Source of the DNA: Desulfofundulus kuznetsovii DSM 6115
GTDB taxonomy: Bacteria > Bacillota > Desulfotomaculia > Desulfotomaculales > Desulfovirgulaceae
Assembly: GCF_000214705.1 (NCBI RefSeq)
Contig: NC_015573.1
Coordinates: forward strand, 3,169,001-3,233,000
Direction: 5' to 3'
Length of the DNA: 64,000 nucleotides
Positions 1 through 7,770 of the stretch are shown in pieces (position 1 is the first letter of the stretch; the number at the start of each line of letters is the position of its first letter). The position numbers and the translations under genes are program-made. A model generated the notes under the pieces. The model searched no databases. It saw only the letters and a list, made by a program, of their open reading frames with translations, and was not told the DNA's origin.

Positions 1-1190
1 CTGCGGCCCCTGGTGAAACCCCCGTACAGAGCTTTGTCAAGGATGCCGCTGGCTCCCAGCACGTCCCGGTGAATCCCGGTAAACCCGCAGGTAGCATTGC
101 CGCACCGGTATACGCGCCCGGTCTGTCTGGTGTACTCCCCGCATACCGGACAGGTGCCGGAGGTGCCACGCTCATCCACCGGAATCAGCTCTATGCCGTG
201 ACGCTTGAGCTTGTATGCCAGCAAATCGCGCAACTTGCCTAAAGCCCACTGGCCCATGCGCTGGTTGTGTTTTCTGCCGCAGTCCCTTTCGCGCACTCCT
301 TCCGGGTTGCCGATGTAAACCGTTTTAACGCTCCTTCCCAGGCACCAGCGGACGGCGTTGGCGGATATGGCGTGCAGGGTATGTTCTATCCGCCGCTCGA
401 TCCAGTTGAGGAACCGGTACTTTTTAGCCAGGAGTTTCCTGCGCTTCCTGGAACCTTCCTTTGTTTTGGAGATGGCCCGTTGCAACTGCCGCAACACCTT
501 GTTTCTCAAGCGGTTGAGCGACCGGAGCAGCCTGCCGCTGATCACTAAAGCATCATTGCCGTCGGTGATGGTCAGGGCATGCACTTCGCCCGGGTCGATG
601 GCCGCACAAACGTCGCCCTGAACTTTCAACAGGGCCGGTTTCTCCACCGTTACGTGCAGCCAGTACTGGTTCCGGTGCCAGACCAGTTGCGCCTGCAGGA
701 TTGCGGCGTTGGTAAGCCTTTTCGGGAGCTTTACCATCAGCGGTTCTCTGCCCCAACCGTTGGAAAGTTTCAATATACGCCCTTTATGGGTAATGGCGGC
801 TTTTTTCCAGGTAACGGTGAAAAACCTTTTCCGGCGGTAAGGGTACTTCCATTCAGTGTAACCCTGCAGGTGCAATTCCCTGGTGCGCTCGCAGCACTCG
901 AAGTAGGTTTCCACCACGGCCTGCACCGATTGGGAGTGGAGGCCGTATTTGCCTTTGAGCAGCGCTTTAATTGCACCTTCGCTCAGCCAGTAACCATACC
1001 TGCCGTATATGGTGCGGTGGATGTTGCAGGCGGCGTTCCAGACTCTGGCCGCTTCCATTTGCAGGTTGCGGGCTAAAAGAGTTTGCTCCGGGTTAAGGTG
1101 CAGGGGAAACTTTTCCACCAGGATGTCTGCGGCTTGCTCCAGGGAATGAGCTTTCGGTTCCTTGACCGCATTGTTTTTGCACCGGCTCAC
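1..1190 (-). CDS. tnpB: IS200/IS605-type TnpB RNA-guided nuclease, partial
   Basis: An open frame of 396 codons runs from a GTG at 1190 to the window edge without a stop. The GTG follows a GGAGG about 9 bases upstream. The protein has the TnpB layout: an N-terminal helical region, a RuvC Asp in AIDPGEVHALTITDG, a Glu in the short motif IGNPEGV, a zinc ribbon (CPVCG then CGNATC), and a final RuvC Asp in HRDVLGASGI. All catalytic residues expected of the family are present, so the nuclease looks active. TnpB enzymes use a guide RNA made from the right end of the element, which lies outside this window. The partner TnpA just upstream is damaged. The 3' end of the gene is not visible. Confidence 0.85.
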   Translation of the reverse strand, partial: MSRCKNNAVKEPKAHSLEQAADILVEKFPLHLNPEQTLLARNLQMEAARVWNAACNIHRTIYGRYGYWLSEGAIKALLKGKYGLHSQSVQAVVETYFECCERTRELHLQGYTEWKYPYRRKRFFTVTWKKAAITHKGRILKLSNGWGREPLMVKLPKRLTNAAILQAQLVWHRNQYWLHVTVEKPALLKVQGDVCAAIDPGEVHALTITDGNDALVISGRLLRSLNRLRNKVLRQLQRAISKTKEGSRKRRKLLAKKYRFLNWIERRIEHTLHAISANAVRWCLGRSVKTVYIGNPEGVRERDCGRKHNQRMGQWALGKLRDLLAYKLKRHGIELIPVDERGTSGTCPVCGEYTRQTGRVYRCGNATCGFTGIHRDVLGASGILDKALYGGFTRGR

Positions 1191-1504
1191 CCGGTTTCAC
1201 CTCCTTCCGGAATGTTTTTTGAGCTTCGATGTATTTGCGGATAGTTTTGCGAATAGTTTCGGCGCTTACATTACCGGCCGTACTAATGTAGTAGCCTCTA
1301 CTCCACATGCCGCTGCCCCAGAAGTATTTTTTCCTAAGGCCTTTCCATCTGGATGAGTGTGTATCCGTAAGTGTTGCAGATTTCTTGGATTATCAGTTTT
1401 ACGGTGTCTTCCACCCTGCCGGTAATTACCTTATGCCAGTATTTTGGGCAAAACACGATATGGTAATTGATGTTATAGACGCAGTGGTTCGTTTTTCCAT
1501 TCAT
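1093..1504 (-). pseudogene. tnpA: IS200-type TnpA transposase, internally deleted
   Basis: Reading leftward from an ATG at 1504, the first 56 codons match the start of IS200/IS605 TnpA (NHCVYNINYHIVFCPKYWHK, then VITGRVEDTVKLIIQEICNT) and end at a stop near 1334. The C-terminal part (LRKKYFWGSGMWSRGYYIS, then GNVSAETIRK) continues in another frame from about 1330. The middle of the protein, which carries the His-hydrophobic-His nickase motif in intact members, is missing, so this copy cannot be catalytic. The short motif TIRK also occurs twice in tandem near the end. The C-terminal frame runs on about 100 bases into tnpB, whereas intact pairs usually overlap little. This is a decayed element whose tnpB remains open. 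Confidence 0.8.
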
Positions 1505-1546
1505 AGCATGATTATAGCACCAGAACAGGTGTTTGTGAATACATTT

Positions 1547-1595
1547 GTCGCCCTAACGGGCGACGCCCCGCTCGATCCACGGAACAAGCCCGTGG
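1547..1595. repeat. Probable IS200/IS605 left-end hairpins
   Basis: Two small hairpins lie just upstream of tnpA: a 7-bp stem with arms GTCGCCC and GGGCGAC, and a 6-bp stem with arms CCACGG and CCGTGG. IS200/IS605 ends carry subterminal hairpins recognised by TnpA. The position fits the left end of the element, but the exact cleavage site cannot be placed. Confidence 0.45.
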
Positions 1596-1662
1596 GTTTT
1601 CAGGGGCGGATTCCTATAAAACTATGAAGGCGGGTTTGTCCGCCCACCGGAAAACCAGTAGC

Positions 1663-2082
1663 TTAACGGCCCCTACTTTTCCGGGGTAACCAGTGGATCG
1701 GAACCAGATCTCCGACCTTCTCAAACTCAGGATCACCGGTTACCACGGTTCCCCGGACGTGGCGTGCCAGAGCCAGGGCAAAACAATCTCCGAATGAAAT
1801 GGCACGTTCGGCTTTAATGTCCGCCGCGCCAAGGGCGAATTCCCTGTCAACTCCGGTTATCTCAATGGGAAGTGCGTTCATTATCGAGAGGAACAGGTAT
1901 TTTTTCTCCTTGCCGGCTTTCCGCTGGATTATGCAGGCCACTTCACCATAATTGATCACCGACATGAACAGGGCAGCCTTCCCGACCGCCGCTTCCACCA
2001 GCAGTTTTTCCACGTCGTCAGCCCCGGCTTCATTCTGGAAGTACGCCAGTATCGCGTAGCTGTCCAGTACGTAATTCTTCAC
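1663..2082 (-). CDS. PIN-domain ribonuclease toxin (VapC type)
   Basis: A PIN-domain protein of about 139 residues. The N-terminal Asp is in VLDSYAIL, a Glu in NYGEVACI, and later acidic residues in SFGDCFALALA and VVTGDPEFE, matching the metal-binding cluster of VapC RNases. The GTG at 2082 is preferred over the ATG at 2118 because GAAGAGG lies just upstream at normal spacing and the PIN fold then begins within a few residues. It overlaps the end of the upstream AbrB-type gene by about 50 bases, as in toxin-antitoxin operons. Expected action is cleavage of a specific RNA, held in check by the upstream partner. The RNA target cannot be deduced. Confidence 0.85.
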   Translation of the reverse strand: MKNYVLDSYAILAYFQNEAGADDVEKLLVEAAVGKAALFMSVINYGEVACIIQRKAGKEKKYLFLSIMNALPIEITGVDREFALGAADIKAERAISFGDCFALALARHVRGTVVTGDPEFEKVGDLVPIHWLPRKSRGR

Positions 2083-2308
2083 GAGCGACCTCTTCCTTTC
2101 GGGCTTCCAGTAATTCATCCACCAGGGGATATTCTTTAAAAATACCCTTGAATGATTTGATTGGGTCTTCGGGTAACGGCACGATGGTTAGACCGCTTTC
2201 GCTTTCTGTAAAAAGTACCTTTCCCCCGGGACGGATTCCGTACCGTTCGCGAAGCTCCCTGGGTATAACCACCCAACCTTTCGAGGATATAGTGGCGATA
2301 TAAGACAT
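2030..2308 (-). CDS. AbrB/SpoVT-type antitoxin
   Basis: A 92-residue protein whose first 50 residues form a swapped-hairpin AbrB DNA-binding domain (ISSKGWVVIPRELRERYGIR, then PGGKVLF). The C-terminal tail, rich in Glu and Arg, would bind the PIN toxin encoded directly downstream with overlapping codons. Such antitoxins bind their own promoter, which here would lie at about 2309-2345, an AT-rich stretch. The pair is a VapBC-like module next to the IS200/IS605 remnant. Confidence 0.85.
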   Translation of the reverse strand: MSYIATISSKGWVVIPRELRERYGIRPGGKVLFTESESGLTIVPLPEDPIKSFKGIFKEYPLVDELLEARKEEVAREELRTGQLRDTGVLPE

Positions 2309-2379
2309 ATAAAATCCTCCATGCGTAATACTATTCTAAAATAAGTATAACTTAACCAGACAACCTGGTCAAGAAGCGC

Positions 2380-2441
2380 ACCCGGCCAGCCGGGCTGCTT
2401 CTTTAAGCCCGGCGGAAGCGCTGAGGCACTTGTGAGAATGG
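2380..2441 (+). pseudogene. 3'-end remnant of an FtsX/MacB-type permease gene
   Basis: This 62-base stretch nearly duplicates the last codons of the permease gene that ends at 16753. It encodes PASRAASLSPAEALRHL followed by a stop, as there. The upstream part of the gene is absent. Its last 22 bases (2420-2441) recur exactly at 6455-6476, where the rest of the permease terminator follows. This suggests that everything between the two was inserted into a former permease 3' end. Confidence 0.7.
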
Positions 2442-2587
2442 AAAAAAATTTATCTATGGCTCATGAATTTTACGAGGCGTGCGCGGTGGCCAAAAATCAT
2501 CAAACAAAAAACAATCACCAAAGGGGAAATACAATGGCTGGTAATCCATTTGGTCCCCGGGTTATAATACCTTTGGGGGTGTGCAAA

Positions 2588-2878
2588 ATGAAGCAAGTGA
2601 CCGTGAGCGTCAATATACCGGAAGAAGTGATCCATCTGTTGGGTCTGAAGGAAAAAGAGCTGGAAAGGGAATTAAAGATAAGGTTCGCTGTGACCCTCTA
2701 CAGTGAGGGCCGGGTAAGTCTCGGCAAGGCAGTAGAAATATCGGGACTGCCTTACGCAGAATTCATGGAACTGCTTGCCGACTACGGCCTGGGGATCGAT
2801 TACGGCCTGGAGGACCTCCAGGAAGACCTGCAGGCCATCAAGGAGCTGGATGCCCTTGGAGAAGATCGTAGTAAGTGA
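2588..2878 (+). CDS. UPF0175-family antitoxin
   Basis: A 96-residue protein. It opens with a short strand region (QVTVSVNIPEEVIHLLGL) and has a helical centre (YSEGRVSLGKAVEISGLPYA) typical of UPF0175. The ATG at 2588 is chosen because GGGGGTG lies just upstream and because the frame upstream of it does not look like coding sequence. It overlaps the downstream DUF3368 PIN gene by 29 bases. UPF0175 with DUF3368 is a recurrent toxin-antitoxin arrangement, so this is taken as the antitoxin. Function is inferred from family and context. Confidence 0.75.
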   Translation: MKQVTVSVNIPEEVIHLLGLKEKELERELKIRFAVTLYSEGRVSLGKAVEISGLPYAEFMELLADYGLGIDYGLEDLQEDLQAIKELDALGEDRSK

Positions 2879-3341
2879 TACGTCGCCGCTCATCGGGCTG
2901 GCACACCTGGGACTGCTGACAATACCAAAAATGCTCTGGGGGAAGCTATACATCCCCAATGCAGTTTTTGCAGAAGTTCTCAGGAAATCACCCGGGCGTG
3001 AAGAAGTCCAGAGGGCCGTCAGTGACGGCTGGATAATTGTGAAGAAAGTCAACGATATGGCCACTGTCAAAATCCTAAACGAAGTATTCGGCCCGGGCGA
3101 ATCCGAATGTTTCGTCCTGGTCAGAGAACTTAAAGCTCACCTTTTGGTAATGGACGAAAAGCGGGGAAGGAAAGCGGCAAAGCGATTCGGCTTCCGCTTA
3201 ACGGGTACTGTAGGAATACTTACAACAGCGGTAGAGAAAGGCCTGCTGCAGGCTGAAGACATGCCCGCACTGCTTAAAAAACTTAAAGACTGCGGTTTCA
3301 GGTTATCCAACGACCTGGTGCGGCAGTTCGCGGGAAGTTGA
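2850..3341 (+). CDS. DUF3368 PIN-like toxin
   Basis: A 163-residue protein starting at the ATG at 2850, with AGGAG about 5 bases upstream inside the antitoxin gene. The N-terminal VVSDTSPLIGLAHLG is the hallmark of DUF3368 PIN proteins. Further acidic positions are in GPGESECFVL and LLVMDEKRGR, and the C-terminal LTGTVGIL helix matches the family. It is expected to be an RNase paired with the preceding UPF0175 protein. The pair lies within the segment bounded by the permease-end repeats, so it may have arrived as cargo. Confidence 0.8.
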   Translation: MPLEKIVVSDTSPLIGLAHLGLLTIPKMLWGKLYIPNAVFAEVLRKSPGREEVQRAVSDGWIIVKKVNDMATVKILNEVFGPGESECFVLVRELKAHLLVMDEKRGRKAAKRFGFRLTGTVGILTTAVEKGLLQAEDMPALLKKLKDCGFRLSNDLVRQFAGS

Positions 3342-3674
3342 AAGTCTTGCTTGGAAGCAAGGCTTTTATTTTTCCTAAAAGGGGTGACTCCACTTCATTG
3401 TCTAAAATCCTGGGAGTGTAAATAATTTTGTGTAAATGGAAATTCCTCCGAAAAACTGGTTACCCTATAGATGGCTCTTACTCGCCAGGAGGATAGGGCA
3501 ATGCTGGAGAGCAACCCGAGCGCCTGGCTGGGTTCTGCCGGGGATAGAGGGTAACTTTCATCTGGACTTTGACAGCGATCCCTGAAACCCTTGTCATTAC
3601 TCGACTTTTCGCGTGGCACAATTTAAGGGGTCCAGGAATTGGAAGTAACCTCATTCCTACAGCCTCAAGGCTTT

Positions 3675-4173
3675 CTAAATTTTAGGTGTCAAAGTCAAGT
3701 CTAACGGTCTTGACTGCCACTCAGAAATCATGGGCAGAATTTTGTCGGTTATCTTGCTGACCATAGTTGGCGAAACATCGATCCCGTAAATGTCCCGCAT
3801 GTGTTCTTCGATATCACGAGTGGACATACCTTTCGCGTACATGGCAATAATCTGTTCCTCCAGTTGGTTGGAGGTTGTCTCGTATTTCCTAACAATCCTG
3901 GGTTCAAATTCACCGTTACGGTCTCTAGGAACAGAGATTTCGGTTTCGCCAAACCTGGTCTTGATGGTTTTCTTACTGTAGCCGTTTCGGCTGTTGCCTG
4001 TATTATTTCCTTCTGGGCTGTGTTTCTTGTATCCAAGGTGCTCTTCCATCTCAGCCTCAAGAATCTGCTGTATGGTGTCCTTGAATAAATTCTTGAGCAA
4101 CTCATGAACATCATCGACAGTTCGGCAGCCCTTCGCCAGTTCCCTAATGGTTTTGTCCTTCAATCGAAGTTTG
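3675..4173 (-). pseudogene. IS256-type (Mutator) transposase, 5' split off and C-terminus lost
   Basis: The frame encodes an N-terminal IS256 transposase segment (LKNLFKDTIQQILEAEMEEH, then NSRNGYSKKTIKT and DIEEHMRDIYGIDVSPTMVS), then stops after EWQSRPLD plus a short unrelated tail. Full-length members are about 400 residues, so the later catalytic part is missing. The first codons are found 1.9 kb away: an ATG at 6086 with AAAGGAGATG upstream encodes MQDLNSSLKL, which rejoins RLKDKTIREL at the near edge of the inserted IS1634-type element. The gene was therefore broken at about codon 10 and later or separately truncated. Confidence 0.8.
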
Positions 4174-4174
4174 A

Positions 4175-6056
4175 AACTTTCAAATTAAAACCTCCCGGAA
4201 ATCAAGGGCTCCGGGGCAATAATTAAAGACGTACCACTACATTTTCCTTCATTTTACAATAATGAGGGTGTGTGGTAATCATCGGAAGTCCGAGCACTTT
4301 GTTTGCAAGTGCCGTTACCGTCGTTTTTGATTTCAGCTACCTTTAGGGGTGGCCGGATTCCCAGTGCTCTGAATGCTTCATATGCGTTGCCCACCAGTTC
4401 CGTGCGGCATAGGTACTTGTCTTCCCCAATACTGAGTTCCACTGCTTTTAACTGTTGCAGGTCCCTGAGCAGGTAAACGTACTCCAGTTCAACTTCTTTT
4501 TCTGCCAGTTTTCTCTGTAAGGCCGATTCCAGGACCAGGGCCAGGAAACAGACCATGATGTGTCCCCGGACACGGCTGTCTTTCCAGTGGTAGACCGGGC
4601 GCAGGTCCAGACTGGATTTCATTTCCCGGAAGGCCCGCTCTACACGCCAGAGGTCTTTATAGGCCAGGGCCACTTCTTCGGTACTGAGTTGAGAGTTGGT
4701 ACGCAGGACGTACTTGCCATCATACCGGGCTTCTTCTCTCAGGGCTTCCTGATCTATACCCACCACGGCGTCTTTGTTAAGCAATAGATACCGGCGGTAA
4801 CCACGGTTGCCCACCAGCGATTTGATTCCGCCGTTTTTAAGCTGTTCTTCCAGCTTCCGGCACATTTCCTCCCGGGCCTTTTTGTCGTGTTCGGCCTGGA
4901 CGGGATTATGGCAAACGATGTACCGGTCAGCATCGTACCAGACTTCTTTTACTTTCAGGTTTCCTTTGACGGTCCGGTACCTGCCGCCTGTTTTGAGTAC
5001 TTCGCCGACGTCTTTGACTTTACGCATGCGCATACCCACAATATATTCGATGTGATTTTTGTCCAAATGTTCCAGAATATCCTGGCTGACCATGCCCCGG
5101 TCGCCTACAAAGACGACCCGGGTCAGTTGAAACCGTTCGCGGACGTCGGCAATGATTTGACTGAATGTGTTGACATCAGCTGTATTGCCGGGAAAAACCT
5201 CATGGGCTATAGGTATGCCGGCACGGGTCATTACCACGCCGACCATTACCTGGATTCTGTCCGGTCGATGATCTTTGGAGTGGCCGTAACGACCCAATTC
5301 CTCTGGCCCTCTGCCTTCAAAGTATGTGGATGTGGTGTCCCAGAAAATCATGTCCACTTCCAGGTCGAACAGGTTTCTGGTGCTGTCAAAAAGGTCCAGT
5401 TCTATCCTCTCTTTATATTCGGCCAGAAAATCAAGGGCACGGTAAAGATGGTGCAGTTCCAGCTGGTCAAAGGACGGCCGGTAAACTTCTTTGAGCCATT
5501 CATTAACGCCCCGTTTGGAAAGCGGGTCGCTGATCCGGTTCAGCACCATGGCGTAGACGGCCTCAGCCAGTTGGCTGCAGGTGTATGCCTGGGAGAAATG
5601 GCGTTTCAGGATAAAGTCCAGGCCAAGTTGTTCCCACAGATGCCGGAAAATTAAATCCAACCCCCATTCCTTGGCACTGTGAACCATCAGTTTATCAGCT
5701 TCGGCCTGTATCCATTTCGTTTTTGAGAATTTAGCCAGGCTGGCAATGAGCCGGTCAAGGCTGCCTTTCTGAAGTTCGTCGATGCGGCCCAGGTTGGCCA
5801 CCACTTTCTGGCGCACTTTGCCGTGCTCCCTGACGGCTTCGACTATCTGGACATAAGTTCTTTTTGAGCCGTCCTTGTTGGTGAAAGTTTTTGTTCTGGC
5901 ATACATGGCATAGATATTATACCATGTTAAGGCAGGTTAGAAAAACTAAATATTTACAGACGTGGCACTACACTTTCGCAATTTTTAAGTATTCCGCTAA
6001 CTAAGACCCTTGATTTTACTGGGTTTCCAGCTTCGTTGGAAATGTATGGGGCGCTA
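4175..6056 (-). mobile_element. IS1634-type insertion sequence
   Basis: The boundaries are deduced from the split IS256 gene, whose coding sequence resumes on both sides. Both edges carry the near-palindrome AAGTTTNAAACTT, differing only in the central base, which could reflect a target duplication. Imperfect inverted sequences containing AAATCAAGGG lie near both ends. Two direct copies of a TGTAGTG-type motif followed by CACGTCT or TACGTCT flank the gene at about 5960 and 4235. Exact termini are uncertain by a few bases. Confidence 0.6.
4254..5906 (-). CDS. IS1634-family (IS4-type) DDE transposase
   Basis: A 550-residue protein of full family length. The DDE-type catalytic sites are visible: Asp in DMIFWDTTSTYFEG, Asp in VVFVGDRGMVSQDIL, and Glu in DLWRVERAFREMKSSL. 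This is followed by the HWKDSRVRGHIMVCFLALVL segment typical of the YREK-containing IS4 group. It is preceded by a plausible promoter and starts at an ATG at 5906. The frame is intact, so the element may still move. It is inserted in the leader of the IS256-type transposase gene and read in the same direction. Confidence 0.9.
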   Translation of the reverse strand: MYARTKTFTNKDGSKRTYVQIVEAVREHGKVRQKVVANLGRIDELQKGSLDRLIASLAKFSKTKWIQAEADKLMVHSAKEWGLDLIFRHLWEQLGLDFILKRHFSQAYTCSQLAEAVYAMVLNRISDPLSKRGVNEWLKEVYRPSFDQLELHHLYRALDFLAEYKERIELDLFDSTRNLFDLEVDMIFWDTTSTYFEGRGPEELGRYGHSKDHRPDRIQVMVGVVMTRAGIPIAHEVFPGNTADVNTFSQIIADVRERFQLTRVVFVGDRGMVSQDILEHLDKNHIEYIVGMRMRKVKDVGEVLKTGGRYRTVKGNLKVKEVWYDADRYIVCHNPVQAEHDKKAREEMCRKLEEQLKNGGIKSLVGNRGYRRYLLLNKDAVVGIDQEALREEARYDGKYVLRTNSQLSTEEVALAYKDLWRVERAFREMKSSLDLRPVYHWKDSRVRGHIMVCFLALVLESALQRKLAEKEVELEYVYLLRDLQQLKAVELSIGEDKYLCRTELVGNAYEAFRALGIRPPLKVAEIKNDGNGTCKQSARTSDDYHTPSLL

Positions 6057-6192
6057 AAGTTTCAAACTTGAGTTCAAGTCTTGCATAAATGGTCATCTCC
6101 TTTTGCGTTAAGTTTAACCATTTACACAAAACTTTTTACGTTCTCAATCCTGGTTCCATTATAATTTCAAAGCCTCCCGATGTATCCGGACA

Positions 6193-6423
6193 TCATACAC
6201 TATGACGCATCTCCCAGGGAATATATTCGTCTTCTTTCCCCTGGAGGCGTGCCTGCCGGGCTTCATTAATTTGCCTATTTACTTCATCATCGTTTCTTAT
6301 TTCCTCCATGGCGTCCAATTCCTCCTTCAGGGCCAGGAGCTCCAACAAGGAAATTGCCGTTTTCAGGCTTTCCACAGAAAGCTTTTGCAGAATACCGGTT
6401 GCTTTCTCCAAATTGTTTTCCAT
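6193..6423 (-). CDS. Small acidic helical protein, antitoxin-like
   Basis: The ATG at 6423 is preceded by GAGGTG at good spacing, giving a 76-residue protein. It is predicted to be helical, with a Leu-rich segment (SLKTAISLLELLALKEELDA) and a charged C-terminal tail (EIRNDDEVNRQINEARQARL) ending EYIPWEMRHSV. This resembles antitoxins that pair with RelE- or PIN-like toxins, but no toxin follows: the next downstream sequence is the IS256-type left end. It may be an orphan antitoxin whose partner was removed by the insertions. I do not recognise a specific family. Confidence 0.5.
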   Translation of the reverse strand: MENNLEKATGILQKLSVESLKTAISLLELLALKEELDAMEEIRNDDEVNRQINEARQARLQGKEDEYIPWEMRHSV

Positions 6424-6454
6424 TTGAATCACCTCAAAACCATTATATCATAAA

Positions 6455-6568
6455 GCTGAGGCACTTGTGAGAATGGTAAAAGGAGGTGCGGAAAGATTGC
6501 ACCTCCTGCGTTTTTCTAAAACCCGGCCTGACCTGTTTCTTCCTTTCCGGCCGGTATTGGCACATAAG
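6455..6568 (+). repeat. Dispersed repeat: permease 3' tail plus terminator, copy A
   Basis: About 114 bases closely matching 16738-16849. It begins with the last codons of the permease (GCTGAGGCACTT), continues through a hairpin terminator, and includes a shared CGGCCTGACCTGTTTCTTCC segment ending CACATAAG. Its first 22 bases equal 2420-2441. A weaker relative of the terminator lies at 24195-24227. It marks the right edge of the segment carrying the toxin-antitoxin and IS genes. Confidence 0.75.
6481..6516 (+). terminator. Rho-independent terminator
   Basis: Perfect 9-bp stem AGGAGGTGC/GCACCTCCT with a 9-base loop, followed by GCG and TTTTT. By comparison with the copy at 16761 it originally ended a permease transcript. 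Here no complete plus-strand gene precedes it. Confidence 0.8.
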
Positions 6569-6588
6569 CGGATAATATTCAACTTTCG

Positions 6589-6870
6589 TCACACTTTGAT
6601 TATTATTTGCGAGTTAAAGTAAGGCATGCTTGATTCCCCCAGGTGCCGGAATTCCCGTAATTCCAAGGCGAGGCGACACTTCCTGGACCAGGGCGTAGAC
6701 CGTGCGGATGGCCGCCTCCATGACCTCCCAATGGCGGCAAAGATGGCCCCGGCTCCCGTGGACAGGCCCGGGGGCTGGGCGAATTCCTCACCGGGCAGTT
6801 GATCAAAACGGATGCCGGCCTGGCGGATCATCCGGGCCAGTTCCCGGGTGGTCAAAATATAATGCCCGTC
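6589..6870 (-). pseudogene. [FeFe]-hydrogenase catalytic subunit fragment
   Basis: Starting right after the response regulator stop, the frame encodes YILTTRELARMIRQAGIRF, then LPGEEFAQ and STGAGAIFAAIG. This matches the region of [FeFe]-hydrogenase large subunits between the second and third cluster-binding motifs. After AAIG the frame shifts and continues as MEAAIRTVYALVQE, which also fits the family. The preceding iron-sulfur domains, the catalytic cysteines and the C-terminus are absent. It is therefore a short remnant with a frameshift, probably left by a deletion. Confidence 0.65.
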
Positions 6871-6873
6871 CTT

Positions 6874-7557
6874 TTAGTCAGGCTTAAAAAGATAACCGAC
6901 ACCCCGCATGGTCTTAATTAACCTGGGTTTATCCGGCCGGTCCTCCAGTTTGGCCCTCAGCCTGCTGATGTATATATCCACTGTTTTGAGCTCTCCCAAA
7001 TAATTATCACCCCATACATGGTTTAAAAGCTCTTCCCTGCTGATTATCCGGTTGGGGTTCCGGGCCAAAAAAAGCAGCAAGTCGTATTCCCTGGGCGTCA
7101 GCGCAACAGGTGCCCCCTTCCTGTAAACTTGCCTGGTCGAGGGGATGATTTTTAAATCACTGTAAGAAACAGGTATATCCCCGGGAGTATGCGAAAGGCG
7201 GCGAAATACCGCCTTTACCCTGGCCGCCAGTTCCAGTGAATCAAAGGGCTTAACAATATAATCATCGGCACCCAGCTCCAGCCCCTTCACCTTATTTATG
7301 CCCTCGTCGCAGGCGGTAAGCATGATAATACCTACGCCGGGGTGGTTATTCCTGATTTTGTGACATACCTCGTAACCGTCCATGCCCGGAAGCTTTACAT
7401 CCAAAAGCATGAGGTGAGGATGTATGCCTGGCACCAGCTCCAGTGCTTCTTCCCCGCTGGCAGCTTCATAAACGGTGAAACCGTTTTGCTCCAGAACAAA
7501 ACGAACATATTTTCTTGTACCTTCCTCATCCTCTACAATAAGGATTCTTTTATCCAT
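6874..7557 (-). CDS. OmpR/PhoB-family response regulator
   Basis: A 227-residue two-domain regulator. The receiver domain (1-120) has the acidic pair in IVEDEEGTRK, the phospho-accepting Asp in LMLLDVKLPGMDG, a Thr in IIMLTACDEG and a Lys in YIVKPFDSLELAARV. The C-terminal winged-helix domain (about 130-225) carries LTPREYDLLLFLARNPNRII and VDIYISRLRAKLE with RGVGYLF. No histidine kinase gene is adjacent. A hydrogenase remnant occupies the downstream position where a kinase would often lie, so it is an orphan here. Its targets cannot be deduced. The divergent 7771 gene shares its upstream region. Confidence 0.9.
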   Translation of the reverse strand: MDKRILIVEDEEGTRKYVRFVLEQNGFTVYEAASGEEALELVPGIHPHLMLLDVKLPGMDGYEVCHKIRNNHPGVGIIMLTACDEGINKVKGLELGADDYIVKPFDSLELAARVKAVFRRLSHTPGDIPVSYSDLKIIPSTRQVYRKGAPVALTPREYDLLLFLARNPNRIISREELLNHVWGDNYLGELKTVDIYISRLRAKLEDRPDKPRLIKTMRGVGYLFKPD

Positions 7558-7770
7558 AGATTATTCCATAACCTCCATTTACTGTTTGATAGCATTATTT
7601 CGACATAATGTAGATAATTCCTTTTTCAAAACTATGTTAACGTTTTCTTAACCAAATTGTTACCGATTTGAAACGACAATAGGAGGAAAATTTTTTATAA
7701 TTTAGGGCAAATCCAGACAATGGGATGAAAGGGGTGAAGACTGAACGATTAGTCTGAGGCAGGCCGGATA

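Larger units (their letters stand above)
3416..6140 (-). mobile_element. Decayed IS256-type element, interrupted by another IS
   Basis: Terminal inverted repeats can be recognised. On the plus strand near 3416 there is GTAAATAATTTTGTGTAAAT, and on the minus strand near 6140 there is GTAAAAAGTTTTGTGTAAAT. Between them lie a split transposase gene and an IS1634-type element. The segment 3440-3675 near the right end has no recognisable gene and probably replaces the lost C-terminal half of the transposase. Confidence 0.6.
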
